From Streptomyces misionensis (GTDB taxonomy: Bacteria > Actinomycetota > Actinomycetes > Streptomycetales > Streptomycetaceae): 64,000 bases of DNA. How positions within the stretch are numbered: position 1 is the first letter of the stretch; each line of letters opens with the position of its first letter. The DNA lies in NCBI RefSeq assembly GCF_900104815.1, contig NZ_FNTD01000004.1, positions 7,811,001 to 7,875,000 of the forward strand. The letters run 5' to 3'. Made by a program: the position numbers and the translations under genes. A model generated the notes under the pieces. That model saw only the letters and a program-made list of their open reading frames with translations, made no database searches and was not told the DNA's origin. Of this stretch, positions 41,177 through 49,603 are shown piece by piece.

Positions 41177-41749
41177 TCAGCGTGACAGGAGATCGATGGC
41201 GACCTTCAGCCGTTCGAGGTAGAACTCCCGCGACGGCGCCTGGTGCTTGAGTCCGATCGACGCGCTGATCATCGTCTGCGCGACGGCGAGCGCCCCTGCC
41301 CGTCCGGTCTCCGCGGCGATCGCATCGGTGATCAGTTCCTCGAAACGCCGCGGCGCGGTCTCGGCCGTCTCGCCGAGCAGATCGGGGTTGGCCTCGATGA
41401 CCTCCGTCACCTCGCGTGCCAAGGGGCCGATGTAGCGGCCCGCCCACTGGTCGAAAGCCGCGAGGAGACGCTCCGGGAGGGGACGTCCGGTGTCGGCCAG
41501 GACCTGTTCGACCGCTGCGATGTCGCGCTCCAGGGCCTGGGTGACGGCGGCACGGAACAGCGCCTCCTTCGAGGAGAAGAGGAAGTAGAGCCCTGGCCGG
41601 GAGATCCGCGCCGCCCGCGCCACCGCCTCCATCGAGGTCTTCCGGTAACCGAAGCGCGCGAAAGTGGTCAGGGCGGCGTCCAGAACCATGGTCCGCCGAC
41701 TGCTGTCGGTGGCCGCCGAGGACGGGTGGCCGGCATCAGGGTTGCTCAT
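41177..41749 (-). CDS. TetR-family repressor
   Basis: The 190-aa protein has the TetR HTH near residues 22-66 (VLDAALTTFARFGYRKTSMEAVARAARISRPGLYFLFSSKEALF). The C-terminal ligand domain (about 75-190) is not diagnostic of one ligand class. It is divergent from the SDR gene at 41813, and the 63-base region between them contains a perfect CTATACA palindrome. Control of that SDR, and of itself, is likely. Confidence 0.92.
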   Translation of the reverse strand: MSNPDAGHPSSAATDSSRRTMVLDAALTTFARFGYRKTSMEAVARAARISRPGLYFLFSSKEALFRAAVTQALERDIAAVEQVLADTGRPLPERLLAAFDQWAGRYIGPLAREVTEVIEANPDLLGETAETAPRRFEELITDAIAAETGRAGALAVAQTMISASIGLKHQAPSREFYLERLKVAIDLLSR

Positions 41750-41776
41750 GGGCCGAGCATAGGAGGGCCATACGAG

Positions 41777-41804
41777 CTATACAAATCAAGTTCACTCTGT
41801 ATAG
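41777..41804. promoter_or_regulatory. TetR operator palindrome
   Basis: CTATACA (41777-41783) and TGTATAG (41798-41804) are perfect inverted half-sites with a 14-bp spacer. The AT content is far above the local average. The right half-site lies about 9 bases from the SDR start codon, where binding would block transcription or translation start. Confidence 0.75.
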
Positions 41805-41812
41805 TCCTGGGC

Positions 41813-42784
41813 ATGGCAGAGTCTGCGCTCATCTCCACGCCCTTCACCGCCGCGAGCACCGCGGACGACGTGCTGCGGGGCCTCGATCTGACCGGTGTCC
41901 GCGCCGTCGTGACCGGTGGTTCCTCGGGCATCGGGGCCGAGACCGCTCGCGCGCTGACCGCTGCCGGCGCCGAGGTCACCCTCGCCGTCCGGAACACCAC
42001 CGCGGGCGACACCGTCGCGGAGGCGATCGCACGGTCCACGGGAAGGCCCCGGCCCCGAGTGGTCCGGCTCGACCTCGCCGACAGGACGTCCGTCGCGCGC
42101 TTCGCCGAGGCGTGGCGCGGCCCGCTGCACCTGCTGATCAACAACGCGGGCGTGGTCACCGGCGGTCTCGAACGAACCCATGAGGGCTGGGAGTTGCAAT
42201 TCGCGACCAACCACCTCGGCCATTTCGCCCTCGCCACCGGCCTGCGTCACGCCCTGGCCCGAGGAGCCCGTGACCGCGACGGTGCCCGGATCGTCTCGGT
42301 GAGTTCCACCGCGCACATGCGCGCGGGCGTCGACTTCGACGACCTCCACTTCGAACGCCGCGGCTACGACCCGCAGATCGCCTACGCTCAGTCGAAGACG
42401 GCGAACTCCCTGTTCGCCGTCGAGGCGACCCGGCTGTGGGCGGCGGACGGGATCGTCGCCAACGCCGTGAACCCGGGCGGCGTCGCCACCGGACTGCAAC
42501 GGAACTTCACCCCGCGGCAGAGGCGGTCCCTCGACGCCGCCGAGGCCGCGGGCGTCTTCACCTACAAGACGGTCGAGCAGGGGGCCGCCACCAGCATCGT
42601 CGCGGCCGTCTTCCCGGCCTTCGCCCACTCCGGCGGCCACTACCTCGATGACGCGCGGGAGGCGTACACCGTGCCGAACGACGCCGATCTCGCGCGCCAT
42701 CCCCACGGCGTCAAGGAATGGGCGCTCGACCCCGCCCTCGCCGAGCGCCTCTGGGCGGTCTCGACCGACCTCCTGCGCTCCTGA
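41813..42784 (+). CDS. Short-chain dehydrogenase/reductase (SDR)
   Basis: A 323-aa SDR with TGGSSGIGAE (about 35-44), NNAGVV, and the catalytic YAQSKTAN. The sequence FATNHLGHFALATGL and the C-terminal FTPRQRRSLDAAEAAGVFTYKTVEQGAAT place it with the retinol-dehydrogenase-like class often annotated as oxidoreductases. It keeps an N-terminal lead of about 25 residues. The TetR repressor is encoded divergently with an operator against its start. Substrate is unknown. Confidence 0.88.
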   Translation: MAESALISTPFTAASTADDVLRGLDLTGVRAVVTGGSSGIGAETARALTAAGAEVTLAVRNTTAGDTVAEAIARSTGRPRPRVVRLDLADRTSVARFAEAWRGPLHLLINNAGVVTGGLERTHEGWELQFATNHLGHFALATGLRHALARGARDRDGARIVSVSSTAHMRAGVDFDDLHFERRGYDPQIAYAQSKTANSLFAVEATRLWAADGIVANAVNPGGVATGLQRNFTPRQRRSLDAAEAAGVFTYKTVEQGAATSIVAAVFPAFAHSGGHYLDDAREAYTVPNDADLARHPHGVKEWALDPALAERLWAVSTDLLRS

Positions 42785-42893
42785 AGCCCCTCACGCGGGT
42801 GGCTGCTGGAGACGGGGGATACGGTGGGTCTGTCCAACTCGCGCCCACTCTCGGCAAGTTGCGAGAAGGCCGGCTGACTTACATGGAGTGACC

Positions 42894-43193
42894 ATGCCGT
42901 CCCACAGTGCTCCACAGGTCGTCAGGGAAGCCGCCCGCCGCATCGTGGATCTCGTGCCCACCGAGGACGACGTCCACCTCGACAGCCTCCCGGACGAGGT
43001 CGAGACCTCCATCGCCGTGCCGCTGACCGAGGTGGCGCGGATGCTGGAGGAGCGCACCAGCGACAAGGAGTTCCGCGGCGGGGTCCGGCTCCTGTTGGAG
43101 GCGGGCGCGGAGGTGGTGCCCCGCATGCCGGGCGAACTGCGGCACCTGTTCGAGGAACTGCGGTTCGCCGTGCGCGGGGTGGCCGCGCGCTGA
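42894..43193 (+). CDS. Small hypothetical helical protein (99 aa)
   Basis: ATG 42894 is preceded by GGAGTGACC. The product is acidic and helical, with VVREAARRIVDLVPTEDDVHLDSLPDEVET, LTEVARMLEERTSDKEFRGGVRLLLEAGAE and LRHLFEELRFAVRG segments. No enzyme motif is visible and no family is recognised. It lies between the SDR gene and the PLP-lyase gene, about 150 bases before the latter. Confidence 0.6.
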   Translation: MPSHSAPQVVREAARRIVDLVPTEDDVHLDSLPDEVETSIAVPLTEVARMLEERTSDKEFRGGVRLLLEAGAEVVPRMPGELRHLFEELRFAVRGVAAR

Positions 43194-43342
43194 CCCGGGG
43201 GCCACCTGCTCCATGAACTCCGCTGGCGACCGCCGGTCCGCCCGCCGCCGGAACAGAGCCCGGCGCCCCCGCTCCCGTCACCGGCCCCCATGCCACGCGT
43301 CCACGGGAACAGGCCCCGTGCCGAGACAGAGAGGAACCGACC

Positions 43343-44845
43343 GTGCCCCGTGACTCCGCCGAGCCGACCGCCCGCGTCATACGTCCCACGCCGACGCTGC
43401 CCGCGGGCCGCCCCGCCGGCGAACTGCTTGCCGAACTCCGAGAGTTGCGCGCCGCCGACGCACCGACCCGGGGCGGCCGGACGTTCGCCTACGTCTACGA
43501 CGCCGGCCTGCCCGACGTCGACGAGCTGGCCGCCACCGCGTACGGCGTGTTCGCCACGGTCAACGGCCTCGACCCGACGGTCTTCCCGAGCGTGGCCCGG
43601 CTGGAGAACGACGTGGTGGGCGCGGTCTCCGCGGTCCTCGGTGTGCCCGGCGCACAGGGCAGTTTTACCAGCGGCGGCACCGAGTCCATCCTGCTGGCCG
43701 TGAAGACGGCGCGGGACCACGCCCGCGCCGTGCGCGGGGTGACCCGGCCGCAACTGGTGCTGCCCTCGACGGCGCACGCGGCCTTCCACAAGGCGGCCCA
43801 CTACCTGGGGTTGGAGACCGTGGTGGTCCCGGTCGACCCGCTGACGTTCCGGGCCGACGCGGCCGCCGTCGCGGACTCGATCACCGACCGGACCGCGCTG
43901 GTGGTCGCATCGGCGCCGTCGTACGCGCACGGCGTGCTGGACCCCGTGGCCGAGATCGCCGCGGCGGCCGCCGAACGGGGTGTGCTGTGCCATGTCGACG
44001 CGTGTATCGGTGGCTGGTTCCTGCCGTTCCTCGCCCGGACCGGCCGCCCGGTCGAACCCTTCGGCCTCTCCGTTCCGGGCGTCACCTCCATCTCGGTGGA
44101 CCTGCACAAGTACGGCTATGCCGACAAGGGCGCCTCGGTCGTCCTGTACCGGGACGCCGAGCTGCGACGCCACCAGTACTTCGCGTACGCGGGCTGGCCC
44201 GGCTATCCGGTCGTCAACCCCACCGTGCAGGGCACCAAGTCCGGCGGACTGCTCGCGCAGGCGTGGGCGGTGCTGCACCACCTCGGCCACGACGGGTACA
44301 CCGCGCTGGCCCGCCGGGTGGCGGTGGCCGCCGACCGGCTGCTCCCCGGCCTGCGGGCGATCGACGGCATCCGGGTGCTCGGCGACCCCGCGGGCAGCCT
44401 CGTCGCGTTCACCGTGCTCGGTCCCGCCGGCACGCCGGATCTGGGCCTGGTGCTGCACGTGGCGGACGAGATGCGGGAGCGCGGCTGGTACCTCCAGCCG
44501 CAGCTGTCCTGCGACGGCCTCCCACCCAATCTGCATCTGACGCTGACCCCGGCGACCAGCGACCGGGTAGCGCCACTGCTGGCGGACCTCGCCGAGTCGG
44601 TGACGGCGGCGCGCGCGTGCGAGGCGGTGACCGTGGACCCCGCACTGACCGAACTGGCCGCCACCCTCGACCCCGAGACCCTCACACCCGAGGACGTGGC
44701 GGGCTTCCTGGCCTTCGCCGGCCTGGACGGCGAACAGGGCCTGCCGTCCCGGACGGCACCGGTCCTGGCCCTGCTCGACGCACTGCCGCCCCGACTGAAG
44801 GAACGGATGCTGACGGAGTTCGTCGGGTCGCTCTTCCGTATCTGA
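43343..44845 (+). CDS. PLP-dependent lyase/decarboxylase related to sphingosine-1-phosphate lyase
   Basis: A 500-aa fold-type I PLP enzyme. The cofactor Lys is in SISVDLHKYGYADKGASVVLY; the preceding HVDACIGGW supplies the Asp that contacts the pyridine nitrogen. SFTSGGTESILLAVKTARDHA and the GVTSISVDLHKYGY stretch resemble the sphingosine-1-phosphate lyase/glutamate-decarboxylase-like group. Eukaryotic-type lyases cleave phosphorylated sphingoid bases; bacterial members of this group also include amino-acid decarboxylases. There is no membrane helix. The start is GTG 43343 after GAGAGGAACC. The C-terminal 60 residues (TPEDVAGFLAFAGLDGEQGL...) are an extra helical extension. The exact substrate is uncertain. 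Confidence 0.75.
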   Translation: MPRDSAEPTARVIRPTPTLPAGRPAGELLAELRELRAADAPTRGGRTFAYVYDAGLPDVDELAATAYGVFATVNGLDPTVFPSVARLENDVVGAVSAVLGVPGAQGSFTSGGTESILLAVKTARDHARAVRGVTRPQLVLPSTAHAAFHKAAHYLGLETVVVPVDPLTFRADAAAVADSITDRTALVVASAPSYAHGVLDPVAEIAAAAAERGVLCHVDACIGGWFLPFLARTGRPVEPFGLSVPGVTSISVDLHKYGYADKGASVVLYRDAELRRHQYFAYAGWPGYPVVNPTVQGTKSGGLLAQAWAVLHHLGHDGYTALARRVAVAADRLLPGLRAIDGIRVLGDPAGSLVAFTVLGPAGTPDLGLVLHVADEMRERGWYLQPQLSCDGLPPNLHLTLTPATSDRVAPLLADLAESVTAARACEAVTVDPALTELAATLDPETLTPEDVAGFLAFAGLDGEQGLPSRTAPVLALLDALPPRLKERMLTEFVGSLFRI

Positions 44846-45020
44846 TCCACACCTGAGGTGTCAGCGTCTGGCTCCCGCTGGTGGCAGCCAGGTGCGGTCG
44901 CAAGGGAGCATGGGTACTCAAGCGGTTCTCAGGCGCATTCCGTCACCACGGTCGTGCCGCAGGATCCGGCACGGTGATCCGACTCCCGCGTTGAGGCGGG
45001 CCGCCCGGCGGCCGGGGGTG

Positions 45021-45524
45021 TCACTGCTCGTGGAGGGCCGCCTGCCGGGCGAGGAACTCCTCGAACGCCGCCCTCTGTTTTGGATCCATGAAGCTCTGGC
45101 GGACAGTGCGGGCCTTCTCCCGGAGCCAGTGTGCCTCGTCGGGGTCGAGGAGTTCGGCGACCACAACCCCTGCGCGAGCGACCGCCGTGCGCCCGCCGGC
45201 ACGACGGCGGAAGAGCGTGAACGCCCCGAACTCCGCTGGATGGGCCGGCTCCGGCTCCTTCGCCACGGCCTGCTTCTCGTCCCCGGCGGAACTCGCCTCG
45301 TAGGCGGTCGGGGCCCAATGCTCCCAGAGCGCCAGCGTGGCGGCGGGCACAAGCACCGCGCGTTCCGGCTCCTCACCCCCCTCCCAGACGAACGTGACCG
45401 TGACGGGCTCCCCGACGGCCTCGGCCAACCCGAGCACCCTCTCCACCTCGTCGTTGACCGGATAGTCCACCACCACATCGATCTTAATTCCCACGCGCCT
45501 GAGGCTACTTGCCACCTCTGACAT
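45021..45524 (-). CDS. Hypothetical protein (167 aa)
   Basis: The protein begins, after about 10 residues, with VGIKIDVVVDYPVNDEVERVLGLAEAVGEPVTVTFVWEGGE and continues through two helical regions to a basic tail (REKARTVRQSFMDPKQRAAFEEFLARQAALHEQ). No known family is recognised. The start is uncertain between ATG 45524 and GTG 45494; the latter follows AGGCGC. It is convergent with the PLP-lyase gene. Confidence 0.55.
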   Translation of the reverse strand: MSEVASSLRRVGIKIDVVVDYPVNDEVERVLGLAEAVGEPVTVTFVWEGGEEPERAVLVPAATLALWEHWAPTAYEASSAGDEKQAVAKEPEPAHPAEFGAFTLFRRRAGGRTAVARAGVVVAELLDPDEAHWLREKARTVRQSFMDPKQRAAFEEFLARQAALHEQ

Positions 45525-45959
45525 CCGAGCCCCACTCTCCCTCGCCCTCTTCGTCCGACCGGCGGTCGGGGCGCGGCGCCATGACTGCAGCGGACGCGGT
45601 GGCCGTCGGCCTGACGCAACTCGTCGCCGAGGGGGCGCGCGGCGTCTACGGCGGGCCGTCACCAACGGCGCGAGAGGCAGGGAGCTTGAGTCTCCCGTAA
45701 AGGGAGACGGTCACGATTCCGCGATCGGAGTAGAACCGGATGGTCTGCACCGTGCCGGCTGCCGCCGGTACGACGCCGACGCCGTCAGTCGCCTGGACCG
45801 CGTGCGGACACTCCGGGAACTGGGGCTTGGCCTAGGACTTTGCTGCCGTACCGACGTCCACGCCCCCACGACATGCCAGGAGGCGTGGACGCGGCCATGC
45901 ACGGTCGACCCGTCAGAGGCCGAACGCCGCCGTGCCGGTTTCCTCGGCGAGCACCCCCG
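45525..45959. other. Gene-free stretch with coding-like remnants
   Basis: No intact gene is supported here. On the minus strand, about 45650-45820, a frame reads GTVQTIRFYSDRGIVTVSLYGRL before its stop, and looks like the C-terminus of a lost protein. On the plus strand near 45582 there is TAADAVAVGLTQLVAEGARGVYGG, without a proper continuation. Both could be decayed genes. A hairpin lies at 45690-45708. Confidence 0.3.
45690..45708. terminator. Perfect 7-bp hairpin
   Basis: GTCTCCC (45690-45696) pairs with GGGAGAC (45702-45708) around GTAAA. It has no U-tract. It may be a terminator or only part of the coding-like remnant that it overlaps. Confidence 0.35.
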
Positions 45960-46313
45960 TCAGGAGAAGACGACGGAGCGCAGGAGGAGGCGGTCACCGG
46001 CTCCCGCGCCGGGAGGCAGGGTGTAGTAGGTGTCGCCCTCGCAGTCGGCGTCGAGGAAAACGGTGGCGGTGGCGTCTGTACGGTTCTTGGGCGCCCGGCT
46101 GAATGAACCCGGCTCGGAGGCCGGGCCGCGCAGATTGATGCACTCGCCGCTGGCCGGATTGTTCAGGAAGCCGACGGCTTCGTATCCCTGGGCGGTGGTG
46201 TAGGTGTAGCGGAACTGGCCGGTTGCCGCCGAGGCCGAACCCGGTGCGGCCAGCAGCAGGACGAGGGCGCTGCAGGCAGCGCCGAGGGCTGCCGTGAGGG
46301 AGCGAGCAGACAC
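45960..46313 (-). CDS. Small secreted protein (117 aa)
   Basis: From GTG 46313 the protein has a signal peptide (SARSLTAALGAACSALVLLLAAPGSASA-A, cleavage near residue 30). The 87-residue mature part reads TGQFRYTYTTAQGYEAVGFLNNPASGECINLRG ... VFLDADCEGDTYYTLPPGA. Two cysteines probably form a disulfide. The pattern resembles small Streptomyces secreted proteins of beta-sandwich type without known function. Confidence 0.65.
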   Translation of the reverse strand: MSARSLTAALGAACSALVLLLAAPGSASAATGQFRYTYTTAQGYEAVGFLNNPASGECINLRGPASEPGSFSRAPKNRTDATATVFLDADCEGDTYYTLPPGAGAGDRLLLRSVVFS

Positions 46314-46539
46314 TGGGATCTCTCTCTTCTGGGTGCTACTACGGTCAGTGCCAGCGATGCCCCTGAAAATGGCGAGGTAGACGCTTTGTCCCCCGGACGG
46401 GGAAGGCGAATCGTTCCACACGAGGCCGGGTGACGCCTTGTTCGATGGGTTTCGATGGAGTTCGACGGGATGGGCGCGGAGTTCGGGCGAGAGTCGGAGC
46501 GGGGTGCGCGCCGCAGCCGCGGTCTCGCCGCGCACGGCA

Positions 46540-47076
46540 CTACGCGGCGGGATCGTTGTAGTCGTCGAGGAGGGGACTGTGGCGTTCGGCGAGCGGGCCA
46601 ACGCCGAGGTCGTCCCGCATGAGTCGGCGCATTTTGGCGGCCGCCTTGCCGCGCGCCTCCCAGCGGGCGCGATCCTCCGGGCTGCTGACGGCGGTGCCGG
46701 CGATATAGCCCTCGCAGATGCGTCGCAGGCAGTGGAACACGTCGTTGGACGCCTTGACGACGGGCTGGGGCGCGATGAGCCACATCCGTTCCGACGCTAT
46801 GGCTATGCCCGAGTCGCGAAAGGCGTCCCGCAGCGCGAGCGCCCGTTCGTCGGGGGAGGGGTGATCCCGCCCGGCCAGCGCCCGCAGGGTCTCGCCGAGG
46901 ACCTTCACGGTGGTGGTGTACTGCGTGTAGATGTCGAGCCGCAGTCGCAGGGCCTCCTTGTCGTCGTCGTGCTTCCAGCGATTGCGATCGGCGATGAGCG
47001 TGGCGACGATGCCGATCGCGGCCCCGGCCAGGGTGGAGAGCAGTGGCAACCAGTCCATCGGGCCAGCTTGGTCCAT
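46540..47076 (-). CDS. Membrane-anchored hypothetical protein (178 aa)
   Basis: One transmembrane helix near residues 8-26 (WLPLLSTLAGAAIGIVATLIA) is followed by a charged cytoplasmic part (DRNRWKHDDDKEALRLRLDIYTQYTTTVK...) that is helical throughout. Similar short proteins with a single N-terminal helix followed by DRxRWxxxxxRxxRxxxYxxF are common in Streptomyces, with no assigned role. An alternative start, ATG 47058 (MDWLPLL), leaves the helix at the very N-terminus. Confidence 0.65.
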   Translation of the reverse strand: MDQAGPMDWLPLLSTLAGAAIGIVATLIADRNRWKHDDDKEALRLRLDIYTQYTTTVKVLGETLRALAGRDHPSPDERALALRDAFRDSGIAIASERMWLIAPQPVVKASNDVFHCLRRICEGYIAGTAVSSPEDRARWEARGKAAAKMRRLMRDDLGVGPLAERHSPLLDDYNDPAA

Positions 47077-47133
47077 CCCGTGTCGGTGGCACCAGGCGGG
47101 CGCACGGGGACGGCTGCCGTGATCCCGGATCTG

Positions 47134-47571
47134 TCAGGTTTCCGGCCGGAGCAGTCCGTTCTCCACCGCACGCTCAGGATCGGCCCAGACCCCCATGGCG
47201 GTGTTCATGTGGAGGAATCCGAGTCTCCGGTAGAAGGACTCGGTGCCGGGGTTGGCGTAGAGGATGATCTTCTTGTGGCCCCGCGCCGACTCCAGCAGCT
47301 TGCGGATGATGTCGGCGCCAAGGCCCCGTCCCTGGTGGTCGGGATGGACGGCCACATCGGCGATGTAGGCGCAGTCGCCGCCGTCGGCCAGCGCGCGCCC
47401 CGCCCCGACGAGCACGTCGGCGGCGTAAACGAAGCAGGTGTAGCGGCTGTTGCCGAACACCGTGGCGAGTGCCTCGGGCGGCTTGTGGCCCAGCGGTGCT
47501 ATCCGGTACAGCCGTGACAGCTCTTCGAGGTCCACACCCTCATGGCCGTACCTCCACGCGTAGTCCGCCAA
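47134..47571 (-). CDS. GNAT-family N-acetyltransferase
   Basis: A 145-aa GNAT with the acetyl-CoA loop VAVHPDHQGRGLGADII (about 83-99) and the final strand FYRRLGFLHMNTAMGVW. The protein carries CAYIADV, the core beta-strand of this fold. The start is not obvious: no ATG or GTG fits before the first strand, but TTG 47571 has AGAGG at 8 bases upstream and gives a sensible N-terminus (LADYAWRYGHEGVDLEELSRLY). Substrate is unknown. It is in the same direction as the MFS and DsbA-like genes upstream. Confidence 0.78.
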   Translation of the reverse strand: MADYAWRYGHEGVDLEELSRLYRIAPLGHKPPEALATVFGNSRYTCFVYAADVLVGAGRALADGGDCAYIADVAVHPDHQGRGLGADIIRKLLESARGHKKIILYANPGTESFYRRLGFLHMNTAMGVWADPERAVENGLLRPET

Positions 47572-47693
47572 CGTCCCATCCTCTCCTCCGTGTTCGACGG
47601 GTCGGCTCGTGCGTCCCGGCCGTCCGCCGCACCTTGTGTCCGGATCGTACGAACGCCGGCCCCGTCCTCGCCGGGTAATCCACGGATCCGCGA

Positions 47694-48968
47694 TCACCGC
47701 CGCGCCGGACGCCCTTGACGCCGGACTGGTCGGGAAGCCGTGGCGGCGGGGGCCCGGCCGGCGATGACCGCGTGCGGCGGCAGCGAGCGCTCGGTGCCCA
47801 GCAGGATCGCCGCACCGGAGAGAACCATCAGCGCGAGAACCGCCCACAGGTGCCACTGCCCCGTGTCGAGCAGGAACCCCAGCAGCAGGGGCGCGACGGT
47901 ACGGCAGACCGACCAGGACAGCTGGTAGACCGACAAGTACCGTCCCCGCAGGTGATCGGGTGCGGCCTGGACGGACAGGCCCAGCGAGGGCGAGGAGTGG
48001 ACGAGTTCCCCGGCGGTGTAAAGCACCGCCACCGCGAGCACGGCGACGATGGCGTCCGGACCGCTGACGAACCGGGGGAGGACGGCGAAGGCGGCGAAGG
48101 ACAGCGCGAAGACGACGGCGCCGAGCGCGGCCGCGCGCGTGCGCCTGGCGCGCAGGGTCAGACGGGCGACGGGGACGCCGAGTACGGCGACGAGAGCGGT
48201 GTTGACCGCGAAGACCACCCCGGCCAGGGCGTCGGGCAGGGCGACATCGCGGGTGAGGAAGACCGGCAGGGCCATGGCCTGGGTGGTGTAGCCGAAGGCG
48301 ATCAGGGAATTGGCCGCCGTGATGAGCAGGTAGGGCCGGTCGGCGAGCACCTGTCGGTACCCCTCGGGGGCCCCGGGCGGTTCGGCGCGGCCGCGGACGT
48401 GCGGAATCCGGATCACCAGTACCGCGGCGACGGCGAAGACCACCGCCAGCACCTCCGCGGCCGCGATGAAGCCGGTGGTGCCGTTCAGCGCCAGCAGGCC
48501 CGCCGCCGCCAGGCTGCCGCATCCCATCCCGGCGTTGCGCAGGCTGCGGTCCCACGCCAGGAGCCGGTCACGCTCGGCGCCCTGGGCGATGTCGCCGATG
48601 AGCGCCTGCTGGCTGGGCGACGTAGCCCACATCCCCACCGCGACCACCAGGGCGACCGCCAGGAAGGCGGGGTAGGAGTCGGCGAACGGGTAGGCGGCGA
48701 ACCCGATCGCGCGTAACGCGAGGACACCGACGAGCACCCGCCGGCCGCCGAACCGGTCGATCGCGGCGCCCACGGCCGGCATGAACGCCAGCGCGCAGAG
48801 CCCGGCGATCGTCAGGCCCGCACCGATCGATGTCAGGGACAGACCGGTGAGCGAGTGGACGAACAGCATCGTCAGCGGTACGTACATGCCGTCACCGATC
48901 GAGCCGGCCAGGCCGGCGGTGACGAGGCGGCGGGCACGAACACCGGCCTCAGCGGAGGTCGAGCGCAC
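47694..48968 (-). CDS. MFS transporter (12-helix type)
   Basis: A 424-aa permease with about 12 hydrophobic helices. Motif A reads AIDRFGGRRVLVGV. The sequence DGMYVPLTMLFVHSLTGLS resembles the arabinose-efflux-like MFS class in actinobacteria. The start codon GTG 48968 lies inside the preceding gene, overlapping its 3' end by 20 bases, so the two are probably translated together. Confidence 0.85.
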   Translation of the reverse strand: MRSTSAEAGVRARRLVTAGLAGSIGDGMYVPLTMLFVHSLTGLSLTSIGAGLTIAGLCALAFMPAVGAAIDRFGGRRVLVGVLALRAIGFAAYPFADSYPAFLAVALVVAVGMWATSPSQQALIGDIAQGAERDRLLAWDRSLRNAGMGCGSLAAAGLLALNGTTGFIAAAEVLAVVFAVAAVLVIRIPHVRGRAEPPGAPEGYRQVLADRPYLLITAANSLIAFGYTTQAMALPVFLTRDVALPDALAGVVFAVNTALVAVLGVPVARLTLRARRTRAAALGAVVFALSFAAFAVLPRFVSGPDAIVAVLAVAVLYTAGELVHSSPSLGLSVQAAPDHLRGRYLSVYQLSWSVCRTVAPLLLGFLLDTGQWHLWAVLALMVLSGAAILLGTERSLPPHAVIAGRAPAATASRPVRRQGRPARR

Positions 48969-49572
48969 CGCGCCCCCGCTTCAGCTCGGCGAACGCGCCC
49001 GTCCCGGCCAGCGTCCGGAGGGCCTGGAACAGCCGGACCGCCTCCTCGCCCCGCGGTATGGAGGTGAGGACGGGACCGAAGAAGCCGACGCCGTCCACGG
49101 TGACGACGGGCGTCCCGGCCTCCTCGCCGACCGCTTCCTGACCGGCCTGGTGGCCGGCGCGCAGGGCCGCGTCGAATTCGTCGGTGCGCGCGGCCTCGGC
49201 CAGGGACCGGGGCAGCCCCAGTTCGTCGAGGGAGTCGGCGATGACCGCGTCGTAGTCCTTGTCACCGTCCACGTGCACACGTCGGCCGAGCGCGGTGTAG
49301 AGGTCACGCAGGACGGCTTCGCCGTGCAGGGTTTCGGCGGCCGCGCAGACCCGGGCGGGGCCCCAGGCACGGTCGTTGAACTCGCGGTACCAGGGCTCGA
49401 GTTCGCGGTGCTCGTTGAGCACGGACAGGCTCATGATCCGGAAGCGCAGGTCGATCGGCTGAAACCGTTCGACTTCGAGCAGCCACCGGGAGGTGGTCCA
49501 GGCGAAGGGACAGGCGGGGTCGAAGTAACACACGACGGACGGGGTGGCTCGCCGAGCAAGCATATCTTCCAT
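48949..49572 (-). CDS. DsbA-family thioredoxin-fold protein (mycothiol-dependent nitroreductase-like)
   Basis: A 207-aa protein. The active-site region CYFDPACPFAWTTSRWLLEV matches the DsbA-fold proteins of the Rv2466c type from mycobacteria. The motif is C-P-F-A, so only the first Cys of the usual CxxC pair is present. Later features are the helical insert with EPWYREFNDRAWGPARVC and the TPVVTVDGVGFFGPVL segment (cis-Pro region). It would reduce or transfer thiols or nitro compounds with mycothiol; this is family inference. ATG 49572 or 49563 can start it, and its start overlaps the first MarR operator. Confidence 0.78.
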   Translation of the reverse strand: MEDMLARRATPSVVCYFDPACPFAWTTSRWLLEVERFQPIDLRFRIMSLSVLNEHRELEPWYREFNDRAWGPARVCAAAETLHGEAVLRDLYTALGRRVHVDGDKDYDAVIADSLDELGLPRSLAEAARTDEFDAALRAGHQAGQEAVGEEAGTPVVTVDGVGFFGPVLTSIPRGEEAVRLFQALRTLAGTGAFAELKRGRGALDLR

Positions 49573-49580
49573 GGAAGATA
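49563..49580. promoter_or_regulatory. MarR operator 1 (18-bp perfect palindrome)
   Basis: TATCTTCCATGGAAGATA is a perfect 18-bp palindrome. It overlaps the ATG of the DsbA-like gene on the minus strand, so a bound repressor would cover the start region. A second site lies 3 bases away. Confidence 0.8.
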
Positions 49581-49583
49581 AAT

Positions 49584-49601
49584 TATCATCCGCGGAAGAT
49601 A
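49584..49601. promoter_or_regulatory. MarR operator 2 (near-perfect palindrome)
   Basis: TATCATCCGCGGAAGATA differs from a perfect palindrome at one base pair. Its centre is 21 bp from that of operator 1, two helical turns, so two dimers would bind the same face of DNA. It lies just before the MarR start. Confidence 0.75.
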
Positions 49602-49603
49602 CA

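Noticed and set aside
44846..45020. CTGGCT/AGCCAG dyad considered as a terminator
   Set aside because: It has a 6-bp stem with a 12-nt loop, too weak to call in this base composition.
45690..45708. Hairpin considered as part of a tRNA or small RNA
   Set aside because: No cloverleaf or T-loop sequence surrounds it.
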